From Archegozetes longisetosus (taxonomy: Eukaryota > Arthropoda > Arachnida > Sarcoptiformes > Trhypochthoniidae), in NCBI GenBank assembly GCA_018873245.2, contig JAEMBT020000007.1:11119129-11183128 (forward strand): DNA of 64,000 bases, read 5' to 3'. Below, piece by piece: positions 41,676 through 54,230 of this stretch (positions are counted from its first letter, which is position 1; every line of letters begins with the position of its first letter). The notes beneath the pieces are model-generated. The model had not been told where the DNA came from. It ran no database searches and saw only the letters and a list, made by a program, of their open reading frames with translations. Position numbers and translations under genes: made by a program.

Positions 41676-42470
41676 TGCACTAACTCTTCATTCAATTCAA
41701 TGTGAATATTAATGATTTGATGTTTCGTTGGGATAATTGAAACTAATTTGGAGCACAAATGAAGAAAATTAGTCATTAATTTAACTTAGTATTTATTGAG
41801 TTTTGTTTTGATATTAAAAATGCGTAACTATTTTGATAAGTTATCTGAAGAACATGCGAGTAAACGACGTTTCAAATTATTTACTGTACTTTAAATGAGC
41901 GATAGTCATGAGAAAATAACATAAAAGTCGTCATATATTTTACATCATTTACGTATTGAATTAGGAAGATCAACTTCACTCTAGTCTCGTCAACATAAAT
42001 GTTTCAATTCAATTATTTAAATCCTTAAAATTTGACTCAGTTATTACCAAATCTTACAATTTTTAATCAATAGAAATATCAGTTTTGAAATGCGTATTGA
42101 ATGCAATAATATAGAAAATTATTTAGTTTAGTAGAACTGGTCTATAAGTGGTGTTAGTTGTATTAGTTGTAACGACTTAAGTCCATAAGAGATGTCGCGT
42201 AAAGTCCCAAATAAGTGACGCACAGTCTGCGTTAAAACAAACACGAATTTTCTATGAACTAAAATATGTGCGTCAAAAATATGTCTGACGTTAGGAGTCA
42301 ATAGAGCAGAGAGTAATACAGCAATCATTAAAGGACTCAATATTAGTCTATAGAAGAATACGAAACCAAAAAAACAAAACAGACTCGAGATAAATACAAT
42401 TGAATTGAAAGATATTTAAATAAATCGTATATTGAATTGAGCTGTAGATCATTGAAATACTTATTAAATC
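41676..42470. promoter_or_regulatory. Divergent promoter region between CDK9 and RAB2
   Basis: The two start codons face away from each other across 795 bp, so both promoters and 5' UTRs lie here. Some 42,130-42,340 sequence is less AT-rich (GACGCACAGTCTGCGT and similar) and may be 5' UTR or core promoter. No TATA box was convincing. The open frames here look like chance. Confidence 0.5.
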
Positions 42471-44668
<2,198 letters not shown>

Positions 44669-47382
44669 GTTTCAGATGATTATTATCTTTAAAATATAAG
44701 TCTTTCTTAAATAGTTGGTCTCTTTTTATCGTAAAACAAAAGCCGCAAAATTAAATCATTTGAAACTTTATTTCATATTATATATAGATATGTATTGAAT
44801 TTCTTTTTATTACTTTTATGTCCTTTAAATTATTAAATAGTAATCATAAATTAATTAATATTTTGGTGCCCATTAATATTGTTCTTTCTTTTACATCACT
44901 GCATGATTATTATGATAAGAATAAGAGTATTAACTGAAAATAAGACAAAAACAAGTCTAAAGAAATGATGTACAGATCTGTTATTTCAGTCAAATATACT
45001 GTAACTTATAATTGAATGTATAAATACATAACATTCGTATGGTATATGAAAAATTATATATATATATATATTACTTATCACTTATAAAACTTATTTTCTG
45101 TAAATGTACCGATTATTATATGATTACATATAAATCTTTTTATTGGCAGTTTTAAAATCCCAAACTTAGCACTGAATATCTGATACTTGTTTCACATGAC
45201 TAGTCAGATCTCTTATAATTATTATTATGAATGTTCTTATAATGAACACATTCCACAATCAATAGTTGTTAAATTCAGAAGTTTCTCATAAATATTTGTA
45301 TTTCCACAAAGCTGTTCCTCCCGTTCGCTAAAGTTAGTTTGAATTAATGTTTTTACACAGTCATCAAAATTTAAAAATCACTGCTTTTTACTTGAATTGT
45401 ACTGTATTTGATTTAAAAGAAATGAAGTTTGCTATAAAAAAATTTTAAAAATTCAAACAAATCTTTAACTTTTTTCAAAGAATTTTTGTTTATCGAATAT
45501 TTTTAACCTGTCAACGATAATAAGACTATGCAAGACGTATACTTAGGATATCCAAGGTTTTCAATTCAAAAAGAATCTGGCTGTGAATTAAGACTGAGTG
45601 TGCATAGTCGTAAGATTACTGCCAAAGTTTTGCTTAGCTTGTGCACAGAAACTTCAGAAAATTCGAGTCAAAGTCAGAACCGAAAAAAATTTGAAAATAA
45701 ATTGTGGAATAGGTGAAAATAACAAAAAGGCCAAATTTACAACAGCGAAGTAATATGAGAAGATCATCTGTCAATGACACCCTTGACAAGTGTATTTTGT
45801 TTATACAGATTTTGTTTTTGCCAGTATCAAAGCCAATCGTATTGTGACAAGTGTCTGCTAAGATTTCATATTTTTGCTTTCTATTAAGAACTTTGAATCA
45901 TATATCACTTATTAGAGTGTGCGATAAAAAATGGTTAGGTAGCCACCTCGATCTCTTGATTTGTCTGCGTTGGACTTGGGGAAGGGGGGTTCATCAGGCA
46001 TAAAGTTTACCTACGACGACTGACAAATCAGTTAAATCAAGCGACTTGTTCTTGAATCAGTTCTTGAGCAAAGATCTCATTCGATTATTACGTGCTCGCA
46101 ACATTCTTATGCACACGATGGTCAACTAGCTCATGTACAATATCTGTAAACATTATTTGTATGTACTTATATCAGTTTCGACTCAATACAGCATAGATAG
46201 TAGTTTTCAAGTTTCCCTAATTTTTTCTGCTATACAAATTAATTATTTATTGTTGCATTAAATTCGATTAACGTGTGATATGACCACAGAATGTGTTTAC
46301 CTACGTGTTGGGCTATCAAGCAATCAGATATTGTGTTGGAAATGGTGAACGTGGTCATAGTTTTTTACGTACAATCTTCCAAAATAAGTTAACTAGAAAG
46401 ATGAATTAATAAGAAATATCTGTGAACCAACAGCAAAATGTTTGGTAGTAGTTCTGCATTATTTTATGCACATTAGATTGTGATAGCAACCTCTCATTTT
46501 ACATTTCGAGTCAAAATCTTGGAGATAACTTTGAGCCACATTTGGGTATGAACTCTAGCCATACCCTATGAACGAGAGATGTACACTCAAAATTTGGAAA
46601 TTTGATCGAAATTCTTAATTTGAATTATTTACTATTTCAATGTATGATTGCCTTTGTTTTTTAGCCTAGGTTAGGCCTTGCATTTGTAAAATTTGAATCG
46701 ATCACCTTTTAATTTTGAATTGTTTTCAGCTTAAAAACTATTTCAGATTTCTATTCAGTAGAATATTCAACTATTCTCTATTCGAGTCTGATTCAACGTT
46801 AGAGCTAGAACAAAGTTTGGAAAACAGTTATATCTCATTTTAATCAGATAGAAAGTTCAATATTGGTTTTGTATGCATTAACAGTTATCAATGATTTATG
46901 AGGCAATTGCTGTAATGCAGCGCTAAATTAAGCCCTTCATGCCCTTTAAGTTATAGTTTGAGCGTGGTATCAGTTCTAATTATTTATCATGTATAAACAA
47001 TTCTAGAGCTCAAAAACTGGTTCATTATAGAGCATATAAATATCTGTTTTTATTCTTTGCTAAAATAAATTAAATTCTATTTTATCTTAGCTTTAATCAA
47101 TCATAACAATATACATTACCATATATTTTGATATAGAATAATCTGATCAATGGTATATTAAATTTACAGTAAGCTGGTGTAATAAGGAATAAATTGATTA
47201 CTGGAATGAAACCATTACTAAACTAGAGTGGAGGTATTTGTATAGAAACATGTTAGCACATGTTGTATTTCCCATAAAAGCTAAGAATTTTTATTTATAA
47301 ATTAGTTGATAATCGCATAATTAGTCAAATGATCTAGTCAGCAATAAGGGAGTCATAAGAATTGAAATACTATTGAATAAAA
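44669..47382. other. Spacer with a transposase relic
   Basis: 2.7 kb without an intact gene. It contains a short TA repeat (about 45,054-45,072) and, near 46 kb, a decayed DDE transposase fragment listed separately. A 62-codon open frame at 45,528-45,716 lacks any recognisable feature. Confidence 0.6.
45936..46160 (+). pseudogene. Relic of a mariner/Tc1-like DDE transposase
   Basis: Read across frames, the plus strand gives PPRSLDLSALD, then after a frame change GEGGFIRHKVYL. This matches the common arthropod transposase signature around the third catalytic residue (WPPRSPDL-PLDFFLWG-----KVY, from family knowledge). About 100 bp further on, another frame gives DGQLAHVQYL, like the family's Gly-Gly-x-x-x-His-x-x-Leu end. 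At least one frameshift and several stops make it non-functional. Terminal repeats were not identified. Confidence 0.5.
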
Positions 47383-47975
47383 ATGAATTTTATAATATAT
47401 TCAACAATATTATTTGCGTTTATAAGGTTGGCAAGTTTTGGTCATTCTATAAAAGACTAATCTCTCTTTTTGATCATTTAGCACATCGTTGGGTGAAAAG
47501 AAGATTAAAAGCTGTCTTTGTTTAGCCTATTTAGATGTGGAAGATCCATTATCAGAAACTAATAGATTGAAAACTTTGGACGTGACTAAAGAAATTCCTA
47601 GTAATATAATGTGTGATAACAGGGGAGAATTCATGTGCAAAGCCTTTTGCAAAGAAATAGTAAGGAAATATTGAATCAATAGTTCACAACAAACATATAC
47701 AATGCTTATTAATTTTCTTTTATTAGTTCAGAGTTGAGTCAAATCAATTCGATTTGACTAAAGCTCCGAATACAACAAAAGAGATAACAGTACCTTTAGG
47801 ACAGTATTTATGTGATTTTGTACACAAAGATTTGTCAAGCGTTCCGTTAGGTATGACGAGTGAACTAACTTGTGTTAACACTGCTAACGATGCATTAACC
47901 ACTTCAAGACTGAAAATTGTTTTAGATAAACAAGTAAAACTTACTTGTAAGCAAGGAAAATATATTCAACAATAG
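47383..47975 (+). CDS. Secreted eight-cysteine protein, three exons
   Basis: Exons 47383-47426, 47482-47659 and 47727-47975 join as phase 2 then phase 0, giving 156 codons plus stop. Exon 1 encodes a signal peptide (MNFIIYSTILFAFI) and its phase fits exon 2 exactly, though its donor (AAG/GTTGGC) is weak. Introns are 55 and 67 bp. The mature protein has eight cysteines: KSCLCLAY, MCDNRGEFMCKAFCKE, YLCDFVH, LTCVNT and LTCKQGK. An even number in a secreted protein suggests four disulfides. I recognise no named domain; the spacing does not fit EGF, Kunitz or knottin folds. It is probably a lineage-specific extracellular protein of unknown role. Exons 2 and 3 are better supported than exon 1. Confidence 0.65.
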
Positions 47976-48541
47976 TAATTAACATCATTATTGTTACTTA
48001 AAACTAACTGATAAGTTTTGAATAAAGTTTACAACTTATTTTCTTTGTAATCTTTATATCGGTTTAATAAATAACGTCTAGAAAGTAACCAAATTTTCTT
48101 ATTGAATAGTGTTCAATATAGCTGGACTATTGAAACACAACAACAAAACTTGATTACACCATTACTATCTTCTATCTGTTTAAGACCTATTTGTTGTTTG
48201 AATACTCGAGTCATTCATAAAAATTCGAGTCATCTATTCATAAAAACTTCAAATGATTCAAATATATATTTTCGCAGTTATACTCCAGCTTTTGATAGTC
48301 GACAAGTTTACAACTCTAGTGGAAAAAGAACTAAAGTCACATATTTTTTGTAAAGTAATCAATTAGAGTATATATATATTGCACCACTGTTTCTAGAAAT
48401 TTTGCCACTTCAAAGTCACTTCTGTGACAAGTGTTATCATATCTAATAATTAAACCTCAATGTCAAGCTTCTGCACTACACTTTTACTAACTGTACTAAC
48501 ATTTAAAAATGAGCCAAAAGTTGTCGAACGATCACTATTAG
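47976..48541. other. Spacer before the hAT element
   Basis: Probable 3' flank of the eight-Cys gene (AATAAA near 48,019-48,072). An open frame at 48,102-48,353 shows no domain or splice logic and is not called. Confidence 0.5.
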
Positions 48542-48549
48542 GTAATCAC

Positions 48550-49152
48550 TAGGGATGTGCAGTGACGGCTATAAAACAAGCAAATTTCGGCGGTTATTAG
48601 GGAATAAAAATTAAGTAAATTCGCGAATAATTCGGGAATAAAATTTAATTTAAAATTAGGCATATCGTAGGTAATGCAAGCTTTAATGTCAAGTTTACGC
48701 TTCACTTGTTATTACTTCATTTGAACTTTCGTTTAATTTTGAATAAAGATAATAGCATTTGTTTAAATTCATTAGCAGTTATGAATAAAGATAACTAGTC
48801 TCTTAGGTATAACAATCAATCTGATGAACTGCGTATTATATTTTAAGTACTCAGATTTACAGGTCCTGACTATATGTGGAATTGCGAAAGTTTAAAATTT
48901 CAACAAATTTTAAAGTGCGGATCATAGTCGGAAACTTAGGTTAATTTTACAAAATCAAAGGTAATATTCGGTAATTTCGGGAAGAAAGTAGTATTTTCCG
49001 GAATTCGATAGGAAACAGATAGATTCGGGAATAACGGGAAAAATAGTTTGTGTTAATTATGCTTATTTAATATTAAATTGTGTAAATGTAACGTTTAAAA
49101 GCATTCGGACTAATCTAAAATTTTCGGTAAAAACCGCTTCTGCACATCCCTA
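48550..49152. mobile_element. Non-autonomous hAT element (MITE), 603 bp
   Basis: Terminal inverted repeats begin TAGGGATGTGCAG at the left (48550) and, on the opposite strand, at the right (49152); the first 13 bp match perfectly, with weaker similarity beyond. The element is flanked by a perfect 8-bp direct repeat GTAATCAC (48542-48549 and 49153-49160). An 8-bp target duplication with TAGGG-type termini is the hallmark of the hAT superfamily. It has no transposase frame. The interior has recurring TTCGGGAATAA / GGTAATTCGGGAA motifs that may be subterminal transposase-binding sites. It sits 186 bp before the GST start codon. Confidence 0.88.
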
Positions 49153-49258
49153 GTAATCACATTATATTTTTGTGCAGTACAGCTGCGCATAGAATAATTA
49201 ATTCCACCCTAAAACTTGCATAATTGTTGTTGTTCAAGTGTGGTGAGTTGTTTTGCAG

Positions 49259-49267
49259 TATAAATAG
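49259..49267 (+). promoter_or_regulatory. TATA box of the omega GST gene
   Basis: TATAAATAG, 71 bp before the start codon; this places transcription start near 49,290. A short inverted repeat, AAGTGTT-N6-AACACTT (49286-49305), overlaps that point. Confidence 0.55.
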
Positions 49268-49337
49268 CTTGCTTTGGATCCACCCAAGTGTTCTGCCAAA
49301 CACTTAAGTGTATTAAATATTTGAAATATTTTTCATA

Positions 49338-50640
49338 ATGACTCTCGAATTTCTCGCTAAAAACTTCAAAAAAGGTATGATTATTGTATTTAATATATCC
49401 AAACTTTTGAGAAGTTGATTAATTGTGAAAACTATTGGCGATTAGGTGACCCATTTCCACCGAGAAATGATTTGAACACTTTGAGAGTTTACAATTTTCA
49501 GCTATGTCCTTACGCTGAAAGAGTTTTGCTGGTCCTCGAAGCTAAAGGAATCAAGTGAGACTATTACATTTATTTTATAAACATTTTGGTTGTTTCAATA
49601 ATTGAATTTGATCTAGTAAATTTATTGCGTAAACAGGTTATTAGCTACAAATCACCAAATTTTGTTTAAACATATTTGTGTGTTCAAACTTTTTTAGGAT
49701 ACTAATAGTAGCAATGCAGTGCTAAATATAATTCCAAGTTTTACGCGTTAAATTGTCAATATTAAATATTTTTAGTTTTGAAAAGTTTAACGCAATCCGT
49801 AAAAGATGAGAAAAGTTGATCTTTCTAACGAATGAACAGTCAATTTGATGGTTGAATACCTACTTTCATTCAACTATCATCACATTTATTACATCAATCG
49901 ATAGAATAATCAAACTACTTATATGGAAGATGTAAGAAGCCTAAGCCTTTTATCTCAGTTAATTATTTTTTCAGATATGAAGCAATAAATGTGAATTTGA
50001 GAGATAAACCCGAATGGCTCTTTGAAAAGAATCCACATGCAAAAGTGCCTGTTATTGAATTTGACTCAGATAACAAAATACTTTATGAATCGCTTGTGAT
50101 CGCCGACTATCTCGACGAGTCACACCCGGATAGACCATTAGCTTCAAAAGATCCCTATCAAAAAGCACAGGACAGATTATTTGTCGATAGTATTGGAGCA
50201 TTTACGTCAGTTCTTGCAAAGGTATATCATTCAAGCGATCAATTGAGTGACATATGGAATAGTGTGAAAGAAGCGCTTCAGAAGATTGAAGCTCTTTTGG
50301 CAAAGAGAAGAACTCAAAAGTTCTTGTCAGGTATTATTGCAATTTTTCAGTAAATTTCAGATAAACCTTATGAATTTGGTTTTATATGAATTTAGGTGAT
50401 TCTGCCCCAGGAATGGTTGATTACATGATTTGGCCGTTTATTGAACGCATTCCAGTCGCTATCGCTTTCCTAAATGATCCCGATTACGATCAATATCTAC
50501 AAAAGGAACTGCCAACAATTTGGGAATATAGAAATGAGATGCTCAAAGACAGCGCTGTCTCTAAAGTAGCTACTGATGTCGAAGTTTTCCGAGAGTTCGT
50601 TGAAGTTGTTCGAAAACATCTAGCAAGCAGCAAACAATAA
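49338..50640 (+). CDS. Omega-class glutathione S-transferase
   Basis: Cytosolic thioltransferase/dehydroascorbate reductase family using glutathione. Exons 49338-49374, 49446-49554, 49975-50330 and 50396-50640 give 248 codons plus stop, the usual omega length. The N-terminal thioredoxin fold carries the omega signature: an extended N-terminus with Pro-rich GDPFPPRNDLNTLRVYNF, then LCPYAERVLLVLEAKGI with catalytic Cys at about residue 33 in place of the Tyr/Ser of other classes. The cis-Pro motif HAKVPVIEF and glutathione-binding YESLVIADYLDE follow. The C-terminal helical domain includes PGMVDYMIWPFIERIP, typical of omega enzymes. A TATA box lies at 49,259 and a hAT element ends 185 bp upstream. 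Omega enzymes take part in redox and xenobiotic metabolism. Confidence 0.95.
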
Positions 50641-51258
50641 AATTTAATCAGGATTTTTAAAAAGTTCAGGCTCTTGTTTCTGGATTGAAATTTTTAAACA
50701 ATTTTATTAAACGAGTGAATAATAGTTTAAAGAACTAAATTTATTTTCAAACCGAAACTAACTTTTTGTAAGTGGAATTTTCAAGAATTTTTAAATTTGT
50801 TTTTTGATCAAAAAAATCCAAAATTTATTTTATATAGAGATTAGAATCAATTTCGAAGAGTTGACCCTCGACTCAATTTTTAGCTTAAAAAGACTTAAGT
50901 ATTATCGCAATTAAAATAATTTTATACAACTCATGGTTAGAAGATGTGATAAGTCATTGACATAAATGTTGCAACTCATGTTTAAATACTAAACGACTAG
51001 AAATAAATATTGAATAAGTTATAGTAAGTACTATTTAGATAGCTTTAATCAAGTATTACAATTAAATACAAAATAATACAAATTCAAATGAAGCGCTCTT
51101 TTTATAAAGTGTTGTTTATTGATTTGGCGCTCATCACCAGTTTTGAACTGAAGTTTTTCAAACGCTCAACAAAACTATATATTTAAGTGAATAAACAAAA
51201 CAAATATTTATAATTATATTTAATTCATTTTTAATAATATTAAACAATCGTTTGGGTA
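50641..51258. other. Spacer, GST 3' flank
   Basis: AT-rich, nothing recognised. Confidence 0.5.
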
Positions 51259-52080
51259 ATGAAATCGAATGAAGAAAGTATTAAAAGTATTAATAATAAT
51301 GAGTTTAATGTTTGTGCCAAAAAGTCTGATTTAATACCAAACAAATTGTCGACATCTAATTGTAATTCAACTAATCATAAGAATCAAGTTTTGGTCCAAT
51401 TATCCAATCATTTCTATTATGAAAAATGTAGCCAAAGAATCGATTTATGCAAACGAATGCGCTTCACTCCAATCCAATCTAATAATTGTTATCGAAAACT
51501 AGTTCAACAAAGCGATGACTTTGTCCCCAAAAACATCAATCAATTCGTCAGATATTTAGATATGATTTCAAATAAAGACTTAAATGAAAAACCATTTAGT
51601 CGTTTGCAATCAAGACATCCGTTAAGACACATATCAAGAGTTGATTTGAGACAGAAGTTCGGACAAAAAGTTGAGATCAGTTCAATGGAATTGTCATCAA
51701 CTTTGAGGAAAACTGTTCTCAAAAGTGTTGAATGTCTTAATAAAAGAGATATTGAGTTAAAGGTTGAAGAATACGAAAGTTACTGCAATCATAAACAACT
51801 CAATTATGATAATAAAGACGATTTAATTGAAGATAATTCTGATGAAAATCAAAGCATACAAATTAATAGTCTTGGTACTAAAAATAATATGGTTAATGCA
51901 ATCAACTGCAGGTCTTGTAGTCTATTATTACCGAAATTGGAATCGTGTCCCCGATGTCGTGACTTAGTATCCAATCGATTGAAAAAGAACTCTGTTAAAC
52001 GTAAATTTCGTCCATGTCTTAAGGAAAGGACTAATAACGAGATCTCAAGTTCAATTAAAAAGATCTGTGTCGGAACATAA
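51259..52080 (+). CDS. Unknown single-exon protein with C-terminal CxxC-x9-CxxC
   Basis: An intact 273-codon frame, far longer than chance in this AT-rich DNA. The first 200 residues are Asn/Ser/Lys-rich with basic patches (LCKRMRFTPIQ, RHPLRHISRVDLRQKF). The end holds CRSC-x9-CPRC at about residues 217-233, a likely single zinc knuckle, then a strongly basic tail (NRLKKNSVKRKFRPCLKER) resembling a nuclear localisation signal. It is probably a nuclear, perhaps nucleic-acid-binding protein; that is inference. I do not recognise the family. No signal peptide, membrane segment or intron is seen. Confidence 0.7.
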   Translation: MKSNEESIKSINNNEFNVCAKKSDLIPNKLSTSNCNSTNHKNQVLVQLSNHFYYEKCSQRIDLCKRMRFTPIQSNNCYRKLVQQSDDFVPKNINQFVRYLDMISNKDLNEKPFSRLQSRHPLRHISRVDLRQKFGQKVEISSMELSSTLRKTVLKSVECLNKRDIELKVEEYESYCNHKQLNYDNKDDLIEDNSDENQSIQINSLGTKNNMVNAINCRSCSLLLPKLESCPRCRDLVSNRLKKNSVKRKFRPCLKERTNNEISSSIKKICVGT

Positions 52081-54230
52081 AACAATATGCTTTTGTTGTG
52101 ATTACTATTTTGCCAACAATAAAGTTGCAACTAGTTCTCAATACTCGACCCAAGCCTAATTGAAGAAGTTAATTCCAAAACCAAACCCAACTCAACTCAA
52201 ACCTTCAAATTGCGATCCAAACCAAACTATGATTTTTTAATCAAACCAAGCCCAAAACCAAACAAAAAATCAGATACAAATATTTATTAAAATACACGAA
52301 ATTTTTAATTAAAGCAATAATTTTTTGAACTAAAATAATTCTTTTAATGATTTCACAAATGAAGACATACACAATTATACTGACTATACGTGGACTCAAT
52401 TCGCATCTTGGTCTCAATTGAAAATTGTTTTTTAATATTAAATCAAATTTAGCTTTCGATAAAATAAGGTGTCATTTTAATCACAATTTGATGACTTTTT
52501 AATTTGCTTTAATTATAGCAAAATATATAGTTTGTTCTTTTATGTATTTTCAATAAAAACATCGATTTAAATGAAACTCAGATTCATTTTATGGAACATA
52601 CACTAAAAACCTTGATTTTTGAGAATTTTACGTAATGTTTGATTAGTTACGGAGCGAATGTTTTCGTTGTCTCTGAGCTCTGGTGTTGCTCTCAATTCAC
52701 TATAATTGGACCAATTGTTGGCCAGTGCCACCTCTCATAGTGTCTCATTGTCTTCATCGGTGGTCTTCGTAGCGAAGCCGCTAAGTCTTGGAGCCGTTAT
52801 GAAGATCTCCTCCTCGTCGTCAATACGACACCATTCAGTGAATGTTTTTATTGATCTCTGAAAAGGAAAACAATTAATAATGAAATTTAAATTAATTTAT
52901 ACAATACTTACCGACTTCTCGAAGAATAATACTTCTTTTCTCACCCTTTGCTCTCATTTTAATGAATTTCCGGAACTTTAGTTCCCGTTCGGCGATAGTT
53001 AACGGCATTTGAAACAAATTTTGTTTACAATTAGTTGTAAAACACTTGTCATCCAAACGTAAGCAAATAATAACTATCCATAAACTACGTAAAGTAAATG
53101 TCAAACATACATAAATAACATTATTTATTATGACAAATTGAGTTTTTTATATTAATCGCTATAACTTTTTAACCCTGATGAATATTTTGATGTATAGCAC
53201 ACCAAGATTTTTCTACACTATCCAGTTACAATTTAGTGTAAACCGCTTTAAAATCGGACAATCCGTCTAAGAGTTATTCAAGTTTAAAGTGTCCTAGTTG
53301 GAAAATATCATAGCTGTATTTAGTCTAATGTTAATTGAAGTCCTTTACTTTATATTTTCCTCATCTGACATCGATACGATATACAGATAAAGGTCTGAAT
53401 TTCTTTTATCAAAATAACTTATACTAATGAATTCTATACTTTTTCGTGTTTATGTTTACAGTTTTAGATAAGTTTTCAAAATTCAAGACTCCTATCTGAT
53501 AAAACAAATAATTTTTTGGTTTTCAAGAATTCAATAGAAACAAACTGCAAAATTGTCTTTAAAACTAAAACCAAACCAGAACCAAACTATTTTCTAAACT
53601 CAGACCCAAACCCAAAAGAACTGAAACTAATCGCAACATTAGCCAAAAACTCATTTAATCTCAAATTTTTGTCATTAGAGTTTGTTGGAAAGTATTAGAT
53701 TCAAAAGCATATAAAAACGATTTACTAATGGATTTTAATATTTCTATTGACAACTTTGTTAAAATGATATCTTCTCATTATCTTTCATTTGATTTTGTTC
53801 GAAAAACAAAGTTTCATAAGTTAGTAAATTTGGCTTAGAATTAAGTATTCTTTAAATAACAGATTTATTACAAATGAATTTTGAATATAAACGAGAGAAA
53901 GTATTTCCAAATTAATAGTTGAACGAGTTTTCCATTAATGTCAAAATACAATGATTTAAAATAGTTTTAATCAAATAAGAGTGAAAACTTAGCGAAAGTT
54001 TTCAAACAATAAAACACTTTTACTAACTTTGAAGTTATTTGACGTCATTTATTAATAACAACATTGAAGAAACTCGAAAACATTGAACAAAATTTGAGAT
54101 AAAACATATAAGTTTAAAGTTAAATTAATTGTTCATCAAATTCATAAATATTTAATTTAAGCTAAAGTTTATGGAAAAGCGTTGAGAATGTCTAGGATTG
54201 AATTAAATTAAGTATTTTTTGAAGACTTAA
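52081..54230. other. Spacer with a Tc1 relic and CCAAAC-rich tracts
   Basis: Contains two similar CCAAACCC-rich low-complexity tracts (about 52,150-52,270 and 53,555-53,640) flanking the Tc1-like relic listed separately. The rest is AT-rich and non-coding. Confidence 0.5.
52603..53008 (-). pseudogene. Relic of a Tc1-like transposase N-terminal domain
   Basis: From 53008 leftward the minus strand reads LTIAERELKFRKFIKMRAKG and EKRSIILREVG, an HTH-like start. After about 50 bp with good splice-like ends it continues RSIKTFTEWCRIDDEEEIFI and GFATKTTDEDNETL, then an in-frame TGA (52735-52737), EVALANNWSNYSELRATPEL and VTNQTLRKILKNQGF. The layout matches the two HTH motifs of Tc1-like transposases, where the second ends in a TVRRRLKEAGL-like helix. 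The DDE domain is absent. The stop, and a phase conflict across the apparent intron, mark it as dead. Confidence 0.5.

Noticed and set aside
42128..42340. Minus-strand frame of 70 codons between CDK9 and Rab2
   Set aside because: No homology or splice logic; more likely promoter or 5' UTR sequence.
45528..45716. Plus-strand frame of 62 codons
   Set aside because: No start context, domain, splice partner or composition signal strong enough to call a gene.
48102..48353. Plus-strand frame of 83 codons downstream of the eight-Cys gene
   Set aside because: No recognisable motif, no phase-compatible neighbours and AT-biased composition; treated as chance.
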